Shown one piece after another: positions 33,962 to 42,078 of a DNA stretch of 64,000 bases. The position numbers and the translations under genes were made by a program. The stretch comes from Candidatus Bathyarchaeota archaeon (GTDB taxonomy: Archaea; Thermoproteota; Bathyarchaeia; Bathyarchaeales; Bathycorpusculaceae). Under the pieces are notes generated by a model that was not told the origin of the DNA, searched no databases, and worked only from the letters and a program-made list of their open reading frames with translations. Each line of letters begins with the position of its first letter. Position 1 is the stretch's first letter. The stretch covers positions 248,001-312,000 of the forward strand of contig JAOZHT010000001.1 of the NCBI GenBank assembly GCA_026014735.1, in the 5' to 3' direction.

Positions 33962-34453
33962 ATGAAGGCTGACAATCAGTACATTGGAGAAATAGGCGTT
34001 CATTTAGTCGCTGCCAAAATATCTCAGATGAAGTTAATTGCTCTAACTACATCAAGGAATTGCAAGGGCTATGATATTGTGGTTTTGGAACCAACGACAA
34101 ATAAAGGCATAGGTTTACAGGTCAAATCCAATCTTGACAAAGATTTCCCTGTAATGCAAAGCTTTCTGAAAGATTACGACGTTGAAATAAAAAAGAAAAT
34201 AATCATGGATTATGTTTTCGTTGACCTCTCAGATATGGAAAAACCCAGATTTTTTGTCCTCTCGAAAGATGAAACCAAAAGGGTTCTAAAAGAATCAATA
34301 GAATATTACATCAACAATAGCAAACACAGGATACCAATTGAAGAAATGATAAAGAATGAGACGTCTAAGCAACAATGGACAATTTATGTCGATGACCTAA
34401 TTCCATTTGAGAATAACTGGAAAACCATAACTAACAATCTGCAAAGCAAATAG
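33962..34453 (+). CDS. Predicted PD-(D/E)xK-like nuclease or DUF4365-like protein
   Basis: 163 residues. The N-terminal part shows GEIGVHLVAAK, then KGYDIVVLEP and GIGLQVKSN, which gives E, D and Q-x-K spaced as in a PD-(D/E)xK nuclease core with a variant last motif. The rest is helical and ends with VDDLIPFENNWK, typical of DUF4365-like proteins. Perhaps a restriction-associated endonuclease. Monocistronic, in the small-regulator part of the provirus. Confidence 0.6.
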   Translation: MKADNQYIGEIGVHLVAAKISQMKLIALTTSRNCKGYDIVVLEPTTNKGIGLQVKSNLDKDFPVMQSFLKDYDVEIKKKIIMDYVFVDLSDMEKPRFFVLSKDETKRVLKESIEYYINNSKHRIPIEEMIKNETSKQQWTIYVDDLIPFENNWKTITNNLQSK

Positions 34454-34487
34454 TAACAGGACAACCGCTGGAAACATCGCCTTGGAA

Positions 34488-34883
34488 TCACAGTAAATCG
34501 ATCAAGTTAGATAGTTGTTCGTCTGTGGCGCTTTCGAGAAATTCTTCAATGTTCCTCTGGTCTAGCTTCAAAGCAGCTTTTCCTTTAACTGTAATTCTGT
34601 ATAGTTCTGAAGGCCACCCGGGTTTAGTGAGCTTCTCGCCTTCTTTGGCAATCCAGCCGCCCCCTTCCAAGAAATCTACACGTCTATAAATCGTCTTAAC
34701 ATCCTTATCCCTAAAACCCTTCGTACTCCTAACTATCAAAAACAAGTCATATTTGGCTAAAAGCTGCCCCGAGAAAAGAATCAGCAATATGACGCGGTTT
34801 AGGGTCGCCTCTTTCCCACTGAACACCTTAAGCGGCGTACCCCCGCATTTCTTCCGCGCCAAAGTTTTCTGCTCTCCCCTCAA
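34488..34883 (-). CDS. Winged-helix transcriptional regulator (PadR-like)
   Basis: 131 residues from a TTG start. The central part looks like a winged helix: NRVILLILFSGQLLAKYDLFLIV, DVKTIYRRVDFLEGGGWIAKEGE, and the wing YRITVKGKAAL. A C-terminal helical extension follows. It faces an upstream region with TTCTAG-type palindromes, probably its operators. Function in lysogeny control is inferred. The exact start is uncertain. Confidence 0.7.
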   Translation of the reverse strand: MRGEQKTLARKKCGGTPLKVFSGKEATLNRVILLILFSGQLLAKYDLFLIVRSTKGFRDKDVKTIYRRVDFLEGGGWIAKEGEKLTKPGWPSELYRITVKGKAALKLDQRNIEEFLESATDEQLSNLIDLL

Positions 34884-34967
34884 CTTTGAAGCGAAGATAG
34901 AGAGCGTTGGAAGTAGGCTATCACATTAACCCATAATTTTTCAGGCGCTAATCTCGCGGCAAAATGC

Positions 34968-34980
34968 TTCTAGTCTAGAA
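34968..34980. promoter_or_regulatory. Operator palindrome TTCTAGTCTAGAA
   Basis: One of three near-identical 13-bp palindromes. It lies about 85 nt before the start of the winged-helix regulator, next to a minus-strand TATA-like TATTTAAAGG at about 35011-35020, so a bound protein would block initiation. Confidence 0.55.
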
Positions 34981-35110
34981 ATGCCTTAGGGCAAAATTCA
35001 GAGACCCGCCTTTAAATAGCAACTTTGCTAGCTCTATGTAAAAAAAGCCGAGTGACCGCTGAATCTACACTGACTTTTATCGACGTTTTACCGAGCGCAA
35101 TTTTAGGTAT

Positions 35111-35123
35111 TTCTAGACTAGAA
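35111..35123. promoter_or_regulatory. Operator palindrome TTCTAGACTAGAA (copy 2)
   Basis: Identical to the copy at 35142-35154 and one base different from the copy at 34968. Centre-to-centre spacing to copy 3 is 31 bp, about three helical turns, so proteins bound at both would lie on the same face. Confidence 0.55.
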
Positions 35124-35141
35124 ACGTTTTGACGGGTACCT

Positions 35142-35154
35142 TTCTAGACTAGAA
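35142..35154. promoter_or_regulatory. Operator palindrome TTCTAGACTAGAA (copy 3)
   Basis: The third copy. The intergenic stretch 34884-35193 has no gene; it holds these sites and AT-rich promoter sequence. Confidence 0.55.
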
Positions 35155-35193
35155 AAGCCAAATCTCCCCTAGAAAAACAAGTGCGGCGGCAAA

Positions 35194-35397
35194 TTATTGA
35201 GGCTGTTTTTCGATTAGCATGATATGGGTTATGTTGCCTTCACGGGTAGCCTTAATCTCCAACTGCCGATTCCTTAAGCACCTCACTAATTCATGAAGCT
35301 CCTTGGGCAAACGAAGATACACCTCTTCATACTCCCGCACGCCCCTCTTGCCATCTTTTTTGATAACATAAAATCCAAGTTTAACCAAAAACCTCAC
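35194..35397 (-). CDS. Small hypothetical protein
   Basis: 67 residues, basic, with YVIKKDGKRGVREYEEVYLRLPKE and a C-terminal beta part. It starts within the stop codon of the upstream wHTH gene (ATGA), so both are made together. No known family. Confidence 0.6.
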   Translation of the reverse strand: MRFLVKLGFYVIKKDGKRGVREYEEVYLRLPKELHELVRCLRNRQLEIKATREGNITHIMLIEKQPQ

Positions 35398-35660
35398 TTC
35401 CCAGTGGGCTGCAGAGAAAGCAACAACTCGATGATCTGAAGCTTACCCTTCTCAGTAATCTGAACAAGAGGCTCATCATCAACAGATGGATTGTAAACTA
35501 TTTTTACGAAGCCAAGCTGCTGAAACCTTCCAAGAAGCGGCGTAACATCAATTGAGTCCTTAAGCTTGGCTGTTATACTCGATAGCTTAACTCCTCGGTT
35601 GTAGGCTTCCATGGCTGGTGCTTCTAAGTCATCAAGCATACAGAGAATATTACCCTCCAT
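35394..35660 (-). CDS. Small winged-helix-like protein
   Basis: 88 residues. Helix-turn-helix-like middle (GVKLSSITAKLKDSIDVTPLLGRFQQLGFVKI) and a wing with VQITEKGKLQIIELL suggest a DNA-binding protein. It heads a two-gene operon; a minus-strand TATA-like TTTTTATG (about 35702-35709) fits as the promoter. Confidence 0.65.
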   Translation of the reverse strand: MEGNILCMLDDLEAPAMEAYNRGVKLSSITAKLKDSIDVTPLLGRFQQLGFVKIVYNPSVDDEPLVQITEKGKLQIIELLLSLQPTGK

Positions 35661-35810
35661 AATCCGCTAATCCCTCAAGACGCAATCATTAACGGAGAGC
35701 GCATAAAAAGCCAAAGATACAACTACTCTGCAGAACCGTGGAGGGTTGAGTGAAAGTAAGATGCCGTTTATTTTATAACTTAATGCAACAAATTATCGGT
35801 AGGTGTCCCT

Positions 35811-35957
35811 TTGAAGACCATACGGGTATCCGATAGCGTCCACCAAAAACTCACCCGCCTACTAGGAGAACGGATGGCTAAGACAGGTAAAGCTCAAACC
35901 TTCAATGATGTAATAAATGACCTGCTGGAAAGGAGTCAGGAATATGCAGCCCACTGA
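35811..35957 (+). CDS. Ribbon-helix-helix protein, antitoxin-like (48 residues)
   Basis: A short frame from TTG with AGGTG upstream and a TATA-like TTATTTTATAA about 40 nt before. The product opens with MKTIRVSDSVHQKLTRLL, a classic ribbon-helix-helix, and continues with a second helix QTFNDVINDLLERS. Such proteins are repressors or VapB-type antitoxins. It overlaps the next gene by 14 nt. Confidence 0.75.
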   Translation: MKTIRVSDSVHQKLTRLLGERMAKTGKAQTFNDVINDLLERSQEYAAH

Positions 35958-36090
35958 GAAGCATAAATGTTCAGTATGTGGTAAAGAAATCTCCAAAGAC
36001 GAGTACGAAAATCATGACGAAATGTGTTGGGAATGCTGGGACGATCGGTTAACCGAAGAATCCGACAGCATGTTTGATGAGTTAATGTAA
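35944..36090 (+). CDS. Small zinc-ribbon protein (48 residues)
   Basis: Starts with ATG inside the preceding gene, with GGAG 10 nt upstream. KCSVCGKEI and CWECWDD give two CxxC knuckles for zinc binding, and the tail is acidic. It might be a partner of the RHH protein. The next gene ends 2 nt away on the opposite strand. Confidence 0.7.
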   Translation: MQPTEKHKCSVCGKEISKDEYENHDEMCWECWDDRLTEESDSMFDELM

Positions 36091-36092
36091 CC

Positions 36093-37784
36093 TCACTCAC
36101 GGTAAACCAGTATTTCCCTCACGATGTCATATATCATCTTGCGCCTGGTGTTGACAAAGCGTTCAAAATTTTCAGGCTTATGAAGCTCTGGATTTTCAGG
36201 GATACAGTTTCGTTTAAGGAAGTCAGGCTGCTCTGCAATCGCTTGTGGGAAGTACTCTTCAGGCATAATGGCTGTTTTTTGAATGTTGAGCGTTTTTTCC
36301 AAGAACATATAATTGCCTATGTTGTTCACCATTGCGCTAGGATACTTGTACTTGTTTGTCATTTTGCTTCTCGGAAAAATATGGTCGATTTCGGGAGAAT
36401 TGCAGACAAGCGTAGGCTGGAAGTTCATTGTTTTGTTGCTAAATAGATACAATAGGTTAAGAATCAAATGATCGTGAGAATCGATCGTATACTGATCAAC
36501 CGCTACATTGCGCTTCAGTTTGACCATTACGTCTTCGAGTTCTTTGTATGGGAAGTAATCTGGGTTTGGATTTGTCATAAGAACGACTTTGGTGTTGTCT
36601 ATAACACGATCCGCTTGGCCGCTAAAGTTACCGTTTAAAAGCGTTTTATACAACCATGTCTGCATGTTATATTTGAGCTTGGGAGAGTTTACTTTGCAGT
36701 CATGGATTCCCGCAAAGACAATTATGGGAATTAAAGCGTTATAGCTTGGAAGTATAGCAGCGGAAGTTATCCTTGAGTAATCTAAGAAATCTTGTAACCA
36801 GCGAAAACTAGCTTCAAATTTTGGCCAGATATCCTTTATGTACTCAAGTGTTTTTTCTCCTTCTATGCCCTTGAATTTAGCAACTTCATATTTCGCACCT
36901 CTTCCTGACCAAACGAGGGCAGTTTTAAGAATGAAGTCCTTATCAAAGAAGAAAGTTCCTTGCCGATTCATTGAAGATAGTAGGTTCTCAAAGTTCTCCT
37001 CTGCGTTGTCCCAGTTAAGTTTGATAAGTGAGAACATCAAATCGGATTTACTTAACATCGTTCCGCCAGAATTGGACCTAACGAATATCTCAAGTACCTC
37101 ATCGTAGGTATATTTATTTGCAACGCTATCGATCGGATAATAAAATATTAATTCTAAAGCGGAGAAAAGGTTCTTAATTTTACCTACGTTATCGTCAACT
37201 ATTTCTTCTACAGCTTTTGTTTCCTCAGTAGTCCAACCCATCCCCTTAAGTATCGTTCTCTTTATTTCGGTTGGCGATTCATCACTAAGGACGATACTCT
37301 TCAGTAAAAACCAATAGTGTTCTTTTGACTTATTTTGAGTGTCTGCCTCTTCTTTGGTCATATATTCTACTAAATACTTTAGTTCATTCTTTCCATCAAT
37401 GACGGTATTACGACCGCTAAGAAGGTCAAAATACAATTCTCGACCATTGTATGTACCCTTAAGGGCTATATACAATGCCTGTAGACGTTGCTGGCCATCT
37501 AAAACCAGCCACTTTTCTTTATTGTTATATTCGCTTGTTTTGAGATATGTTTCTTTTACATTCATTCCTTCGACATAATTATCTATGAATTTGCGTATCT
37601 GTACTTCTTCTCTTGTTCGCCAGAAGAGTAGAGTGTTAATAGGATATTCTCGCATTATGGAGTCAAAAAAACCTTTAACTTGATCGTATTTCCAAACAAA
37701 CGGCCGTTGAATGTGAGGTAGCAATAATTTTTTTTCATCGATCATTTCTACCGCATGTCTCATACTCATGCTTTCATACTTCAT
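36093..37784 (-). CDS. DUF262/HNH protein (GmrSD-like, probable restriction nuclease)
   Basis: 563 residues. The N-terminal DUF262 domain has LLLPHIQRPFVWKYDQVKGFFDSI and the WLVLDGQQRLQAL motif. The C-terminal HNH-type part has EIDHIFPRSKM and NIGNYMFLEKTLNIQK (DUF1524-like). Proteins with both halves in one chain, such as GmrSD, cut modified or foreign DNA using nucleotides. It would defend against other viruses (inference). Probably monocistronic; a gap of about 100 nt separates it from the next gene. Confidence 0.85.
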   Translation of the reverse strand: MKYESMSMRHAVEMIDEKKLLLPHIQRPFVWKYDQVKGFFDSIMREYPINTLLFWRTREEVQIRKFIDNYVEGMNVKETYLKTSEYNNKEKWLVLDGQQRLQALYIALKGTYNGRELYFDLLSGRNTVIDGKNELKYLVEYMTKEEADTQNKSKEHYWFLLKSIVLSDESPTEIKRTILKGMGWTTEETKAVEEIVDDNVGKIKNLFSALELIFYYPIDSVANKYTYDEVLEIFVRSNSGGTMLSKSDLMFSLIKLNWDNAEENFENLLSSMNRQGTFFFDKDFILKTALVWSGRGAKYEVAKFKGIEGEKTLEYIKDIWPKFEASFRWLQDFLDYSRITSAAILPSYNALIPIIVFAGIHDCKVNSPKLKYNMQTWLYKTLLNGNFSGQADRVIDNTKVVLMTNPNPDYFPYKELEDVMVKLKRNVAVDQYTIDSHDHLILNLLYLFSNKTMNFQPTLVCNSPEIDHIFPRSKMTNKYKYPSAMVNNIGNYMFLEKTLNIQKTAIMPEEYFPQAIAEQPDFLKRNCIPENPELHKPENFERFVNTRRKMIYDIVREILVYRE

Positions 37785-37886
37785 CGTATACCCTCAGAAT
37801 GACTGTTGTGTTGTGGCTTTTTTCTATATAAGACCTTGCACAGAATTCTGTCCTTGAAATCTACTTGTGAGAAGGTGTCTTATTCG

Positions 37887-38759
37887 CTATTTATTCAGAA
37901 GCACCAGTCTATCGGTTAGATTCTTTCGGTCTTGTTGATTTTTTTGCCACTGATCTCTATAGGTTCGCCATTCTTCCGCTGAGATTTTCTCTTTCCTTCT
38001 TAGCTCAGTCAGTAGATTCATGAATTTACCGAATTCTTGTTGCTGCTCAAGCACTGCTACGTCTCGTTTCTGTTTTTGCTCAGTCAGCGTTGAAGTGGTT
38101 TTTTGCGGCGGTGGATAAGTTTGGTAGAGGAACCAACAGAAGTAAGTTATTTCCCATTGTTTGGTTGCGAGAGTACTATCTTTTGCTTTGAATAGTTCGT
38201 CTGTTAGGAATTCGTATTTTTCTCCCAAACTAAGAGTATCATAATTAAAAGGAAATTGTGGCTTTTCTAAAATGGTGTTCATGAAGTATTCGAGATGAGC
38301 GGTGCTGAAAATGGGAAGCACCAAGCCGGTTTCATAGTTGAAGCAGAAGATGATTTTCTTTGCTATGTGGCTATCTCCACCCAAGCCCTTAATTTCTTTC
38401 CATGGGCCATCAACTTTTTCAGCCAATGTTTTTTCGGGGTCTACTACGATATAAAGCAGTTCCTTGAAGGTGCTTAATTGCCTTTGGATATTATAATAGA
38501 CCTCATTTGTGTACAAGATGAGGTGCCCTAAGTTGTCAAGGTGGTACTGGATGTAGAGGAAAAAGTCTCCGGTGCTGCCATCGCTGTTAAAAACATCTTT
38601 CTCACTAAAGTTATCTATCGAGTCGGGGTTTTGCTGAAATGGGTATTTTTCTTTAAACACTTGTAGTTTTTCTATGGCAGCGTCAACTTTGCTCTTGATT
38701 ACGCCTTCTTTGTCAAAAGTTTTTGCTTGGTCAATTACCGAGTGTTTCAGAACAGCCAT
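37887..38759 (-). CDS. Paralogue of the 4382 gene, conserved protein of unknown function
   Basis: 290 residues, soluble. It shares with the host copy the blocks EKYPF, EKVDxxW, KKIIFCFNYETG, PIFSTAHLEYF, SLGEKYEFL, FLYQTYPPP and the C-terminal KISAEEWRTYRDQW. The conserved CFN and FS-x-x-H motifs suggest a ligand-binding or nuclease-associated domain, but no catalytic set is visible. It follows a PUA-like gene by 28 nt in a short operon inside the defence block, which suggests a role in antiviral restriction or its control. Confidence 0.75.
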   Translation of the reverse strand: MAVLKHSVIDQAKTFDKEGVIKSKVDAAIEKLQVFKEKYPFQQNPDSIDNFSEKDVFNSDGSTGDFFLYIQYHLDNLGHLILYTNEVYYNIQRQLSTFKELLYIVVDPEKTLAEKVDGPWKEIKGLGGDSHIAKKIIFCFNYETGLVLPIFSTAHLEYFMNTILEKPQFPFNYDTLSLGEKYEFLTDELFKAKDSTLATKQWEITYFCWFLYQTYPPPQKTTSTLTEQKQKRDVAVLEQQQEFGKFMNLLTELRRKEKISAEEWRTYRDQWQKNQQDRKNLTDRLVLLNK

Positions 38760-38787
38760 ATAACAACGCTTCCAATGGACTTGAAAC

Positions 38788-39201
38788 CTAAGTTGCTAGA
38801 GGTTCCATTGCTTTTTCAAGAATCTCTTGATATTGGCTCCATTCGACTGTGTAACCATAATATAGACATTCGTTTGCCTTGTCAAAGAATGAAAGCTCAT
38901 CTAGCGGAATGTTTCGAGGATAGAGTCTAGCGCTCTCAATATAGTATAAGTACTTACCATCAGGGTCTTTCTTTTTATTTCTAACAAATCCGTCGCCGAT
39001 GAGGTACCATTTGTTTGTTTCATCTTTGAAGGCCCAAACCATAATATCCCCTTTTACCGCTAACTTGGAGCCATGACGATATGGTTGATCAGCAGTAATG
39101 AAATGTCGCGATAGAAAGGACCTAAATTGAGCTATACCATAAGGGAATTCTAACCGACCATCTTGACTTTTTATTACATTTGTAAATATTCGAATTTTCA
39201 T
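38788..39201 (-). CDS. PUA/EVE-like domain protein (predicted)
   Basis: 137 residues. GDIMVWAFKDETNKWYLIGDGFVRN and YYIESARLYPRNIPLDEL resemble PUA-superfamily (EVE/ASCH) domains, which bind modified bases in DNA or RNA, often in restriction loci. It is followed by the CFN-motif gene. I see the beta-barrel-like pattern, not a strict signature. A TATA-like sequence precedes the start at 39201. Confidence 0.5.
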   Translation of the reverse strand: MKIRIFTNVIKSQDGRLEFPYGIAQFRSFLSRHFITADQPYRHGSKLAVKGDIMVWAFKDETNKWYLIGDGFVRNKKKDPDGKYLYYIESARLYPRNIPLDELSFFDKANECLYYGYTVEWSQYQEILEKAMEPLAT

Positions 39202-39330
39202 AGACCCGTATTTATCGCGTTTAATTTTTAAGCTTTAAGGAGATTGACCTTCAAGTTATGGCTTACCTGTAGCTAAAATACGCAAATCTCTTATGTCTTA
39301 ACGCTCGAATTGTTTAGACGGCAAACTCCC

Positions 39331-42078
39331 ATGTCTGGTAACAATGCATTAGTAGAAAAAATCCTCAACACACCAAAACCATTATCCGACGACCAAAAAA
39401 AGGCTGTCCTGTCCGAATCCCGCTACAACCGCATAATTGCAGGCGCCGGTGCAGGAAAAACTGAAACCCTGACTAGACGCATTGTCTATCTTTTGGCAGT
39501 TAAAGAAGTGCCTCCCGCAGCGATTGTTGCGTTCACTTTTACTGAGAAAGCTGCGCAGAGCATGAAAAGCCGCGTTTACCAGCGTGTGGGCGAGATTTGT
39601 GGAGAGAAAGCCACCGCCAACTTGGGCGAGATGTATATTGGCACTATCCATGCTTATGCAAAAAGAGTTCTTGAAGACCATTTCCGCTTTGGAAACTACA
39701 ACGTGTTAGATGATAATCAGGAAATTGCTTTTCTTTTGCGGCATGGTTGGGGAATGGGGCTTCATATTCCGGGTACTTCGTATTCTGCTTGTATTCGTGA
39801 TTTTCTGCGGACTGTTAACATGGCTTGGGATGAGTTGTTAGATGAGAATGAACTCAAGAAGCGGGCACCTGAATTCTTTAGGAAAATGAAAAAGTACGAG
39901 GATCTTTTGAAGCAGCACCGCTTGCTGACTTTTGGCAGGATTATCTATGAGGCCGTTTTGAAGTTAAGGCAAGACCCGGACACTTTGAATCAGGTGAAGT
40001 ATCTTCTTGTTGATGAGTATCAGGACATTAACCGTGCTCAAGCTGAACTAATAGAGTATGTCGGCAGAAGCGGCGGTGTTTTCGTTGTCGGTGACCCAAG
40101 GCAGAGCATCTATCAATGGCGTGGTTCAGATGAACGATTCTTTTCCTCGTTTACAGAAAAATTTCCCGATGCCTTACCAATTAGTATTAATGAGAATCGT
40201 AGAAGCACTAAACGAATAGTTAGAAATGCTAACAAGTTCGCTGATAGTTTTGAGCGAGCGCATTATGAAGCAATGGATGCCACTCGATCTGAAGAGGGTT
40301 TTGTTGCCATCGCTTGCAGTGAAACGCCTGAGACGGAGGCTGTCTGGATTGTTGATCAGATTCAAGCTCTTATGAAGGCGAATGAAGGCTTAAAGTTCTC
40401 GGATTTTGGTATTCTCACCCGAAGCGTCAGTACATCAGCGGGTCCATTGATTGATGTGTTCAAAGATAGACGTATCCCCTACATTGTGGGCGGCAAAGTT
40501 GGTCTCTTCAAGAGAGACGAAGCGCAAGCATTAGGGCGAATATTTGCTTGGTTCTCTGAGGACGGCTTTTGGACACAAGACCCATACAAATGGGGCGAGA
40601 AAATTACTGGTGTTGATTTGTTGATTTCAGCGCTGGTTTATTGGGATACAGCGCATGGTCATGGCCACCCGAAAGATGCTGAAAAAAGGTTACGAGAAAT
40701 TAAGGCTGATTTGAACTCTGCTAAATCAACCTATAGCAACTTTACCAAAATCTACTATGACGTTCTGAATGCTTTAGGCTTTGATTGTTTAGATTACTCC
40801 GACCGCAACGATGGAGCTATAATGGCTAACTTGGGTCGGTTCAACAATCTCTTAACTGACTTTGAGTCGGCTAACCGAATTGGCGGTCACAGTCCAAAGT
40901 GGATTCGAGACCTCAAAGACTTATGCTGGTTCATGAGCACCTACGCGATTTCTGCATATGAAGAGCAACCCTCAGACGATATCAGAGGCGTTGACGCAGT
41001 TCAAGTAATGACTGTTCACCAAGCCAAGGGTCTAGAATGGCCTGCAGTTTTTCTTTTTGCCACAGTGAACACTCGCTTTCCGTCCCGCATGGTTGGACGT
41101 CCACAAGATTGGTGCGACGTTCCCCGAAACATGTTTGACGTTGCCAGGTATGAAAGTGATATTGATGATGAGCGTCGGCTTTTTTACGTCGCCATTACTC
41201 GTGCTAAGGATGCCTTGATCGTTAGTCACTTCTCGAAAATCAACAAGAACTGCTCACGTAGTGACTTTGTTGATTCAATGGATTTAGCTTATACTGTTCC
41301 GTTGAATGATGGAGAAGCGATTCCGCCTATTGTTTTGTATCCGGGCACTTCCTCCGATGAGATTCAGACGTATTCAGCAGGAGAAATAGTCACCTTTGGC
41401 ATCTGTCCGCACATGTACCTTTTGCGAGAGCTTTGGGGTTACCAGCCACAGCTTGACCCCGCACTTGGATATGGAAATGCAATGCACTATTGTCTAAAGA
41501 GGGCGGGTGAACTTGTCCAAGAAGGTTACAGTCCTGTCAGTGCGGTTGCTACAAGCGTCGAAGAAGACTTTCACATGCCCTTTGTCGGCGGCAGTGTATT
41601 TGATAACTTTAAGAACAGCGCAAAGAAGCGTCTGGTTAATTTTTCGCAAAAATATGGTGATGACTTAAAGCGCATAGAAGAAGTTGAGTACCGAATCGAG
41701 TTTCCGATCAACGACGACGGCGTCACAAGCGCAACCATAATGGGCAAAGTCGATGTTATCCTCAAGAATGGCGGAGAACTAGAAGTCAGAGACTACAAAA
41801 GCTCAGAAGAAGCCCGAACCCTAGAAGAAGTCTCAACTCAAATCCAGCTGTACACAACAGGCCTAAAAACCATGGGCAGACCCGTTTCAAGCGGCTCCGT
41901 AGCGTACCTTGACGAAGCAGATGTGAAACCCGTTGATGTCTCCGACCAAAGTCTAACTACAGCGAAACAAAATGCACAAAAGGTTGTAGAGCATATAGCT
42001 AAACGCAAGTTTAATCCCACACCAGGCAAAAGCTGCGAGCGGTGTGACCAAAGCCAAATATGCAGATGGAGGAAGTAG
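39331..42078 (+). CDS. UvrD/PcrA-family helicase with C-terminal PD-(D/E)xK/Fe-S nuclease
   Basis: About 915 residues. The superfamily 1 helicase motifs are in order: GAGAGKTETLTRRI (I), LLVDEYQDINR (II), VGDPRQSIYQWRG (III), MTVHQAKGLEWPAVFLF (V) and VAITRAKDALIVSHF (VI). The C-terminal nuclease has FGICPHMYLLREL, EVRDYKSSEE (catalytic D and K) and the cysteine cluster CERCDQSQIC, which with the earlier Cys can hold an Fe-S cluster as in AddB/RecB-type nucleases. It overlaps the Mod gene by 19 nt and so belongs to the same operon. I chose ATG 39331; a TTG at 39310 is also possible. Confidence 0.9.
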   Translation: MSGNNALVEKILNTPKPLSDDQKKAVLSESRYNRIIAGAGAGKTETLTRRIVYLLAVKEVPPAAIVAFTFTEKAAQSMKSRVYQRVGEICGEKATANLGEMYIGTIHAYAKRVLEDHFRFGNYNVLDDNQEIAFLLRHGWGMGLHIPGTSYSACIRDFLRTVNMAWDELLDENELKKRAPEFFRKMKKYEDLLKQHRLLTFGRIIYEAVLKLRQDPDTLNQVKYLLVDEYQDINRAQAELIEYVGRSGGVFVVGDPRQSIYQWRGSDERFFSSFTEKFPDALPISINENRRSTKRIVRNANKFADSFERAHYEAMDATRSEEGFVAIACSETPETEAVWIVDQIQALMKANEGLKFSDFGILTRSVSTSAGPLIDVFKDRRIPYIVGGKVGLFKRDEAQALGRIFAWFSEDGFWTQDPYKWGEKITGVDLLISALVYWDTAHGHGHPKDAEKRLREIKADLNSAKSTYSNFTKIYYDVLNALGFDCLDYSDRNDGAIMANLGRFNNLLTDFESANRIGGHSPKWIRDLKDLCWFMSTYAISAYEEQPSDDIRGVDAVQVMTVHQAKGLEWPAVFLFATVNTRFPSRMVGRPQDWCDVPRNMFDVARYESDIDDERRLFYVAITRAKDALIVSHFSKINKNCSRSDFVDSMDLAYTVPLNDGEAIPPIVLYPGTSSDEIQTYSAGEIVTFGICPHMYLLRELWGYQPQLDPALGYGNAMHYCLKRAGELVQEGYSPVSAVATSVEEDFHMPFVGGSVFDNFKNSAKKRLVNFSQKYGDDLKRIEEVEYRIEFPINDDGVTSATIMGKVDVILKNGGELEVRDYKSSEEARTLEEVSTQIQLYTTGLKTMGRPVSSGSVAYLDEADVKPVDVSDQSLTTAKQNAQKVVEHIAKRKFNPTPGKSCERCDQSQICRWRK

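Noticed and set aside
34960-35160. CRISPR-like array of TTCTAG repeats
   Set aside because: Only three 13-bp palindromes with unequal spacing; they look like operators.
30899-36000. Viral replication genes
   Set aside because: None of the small genes here shows polymerase, primase, MCM or Rep motifs.
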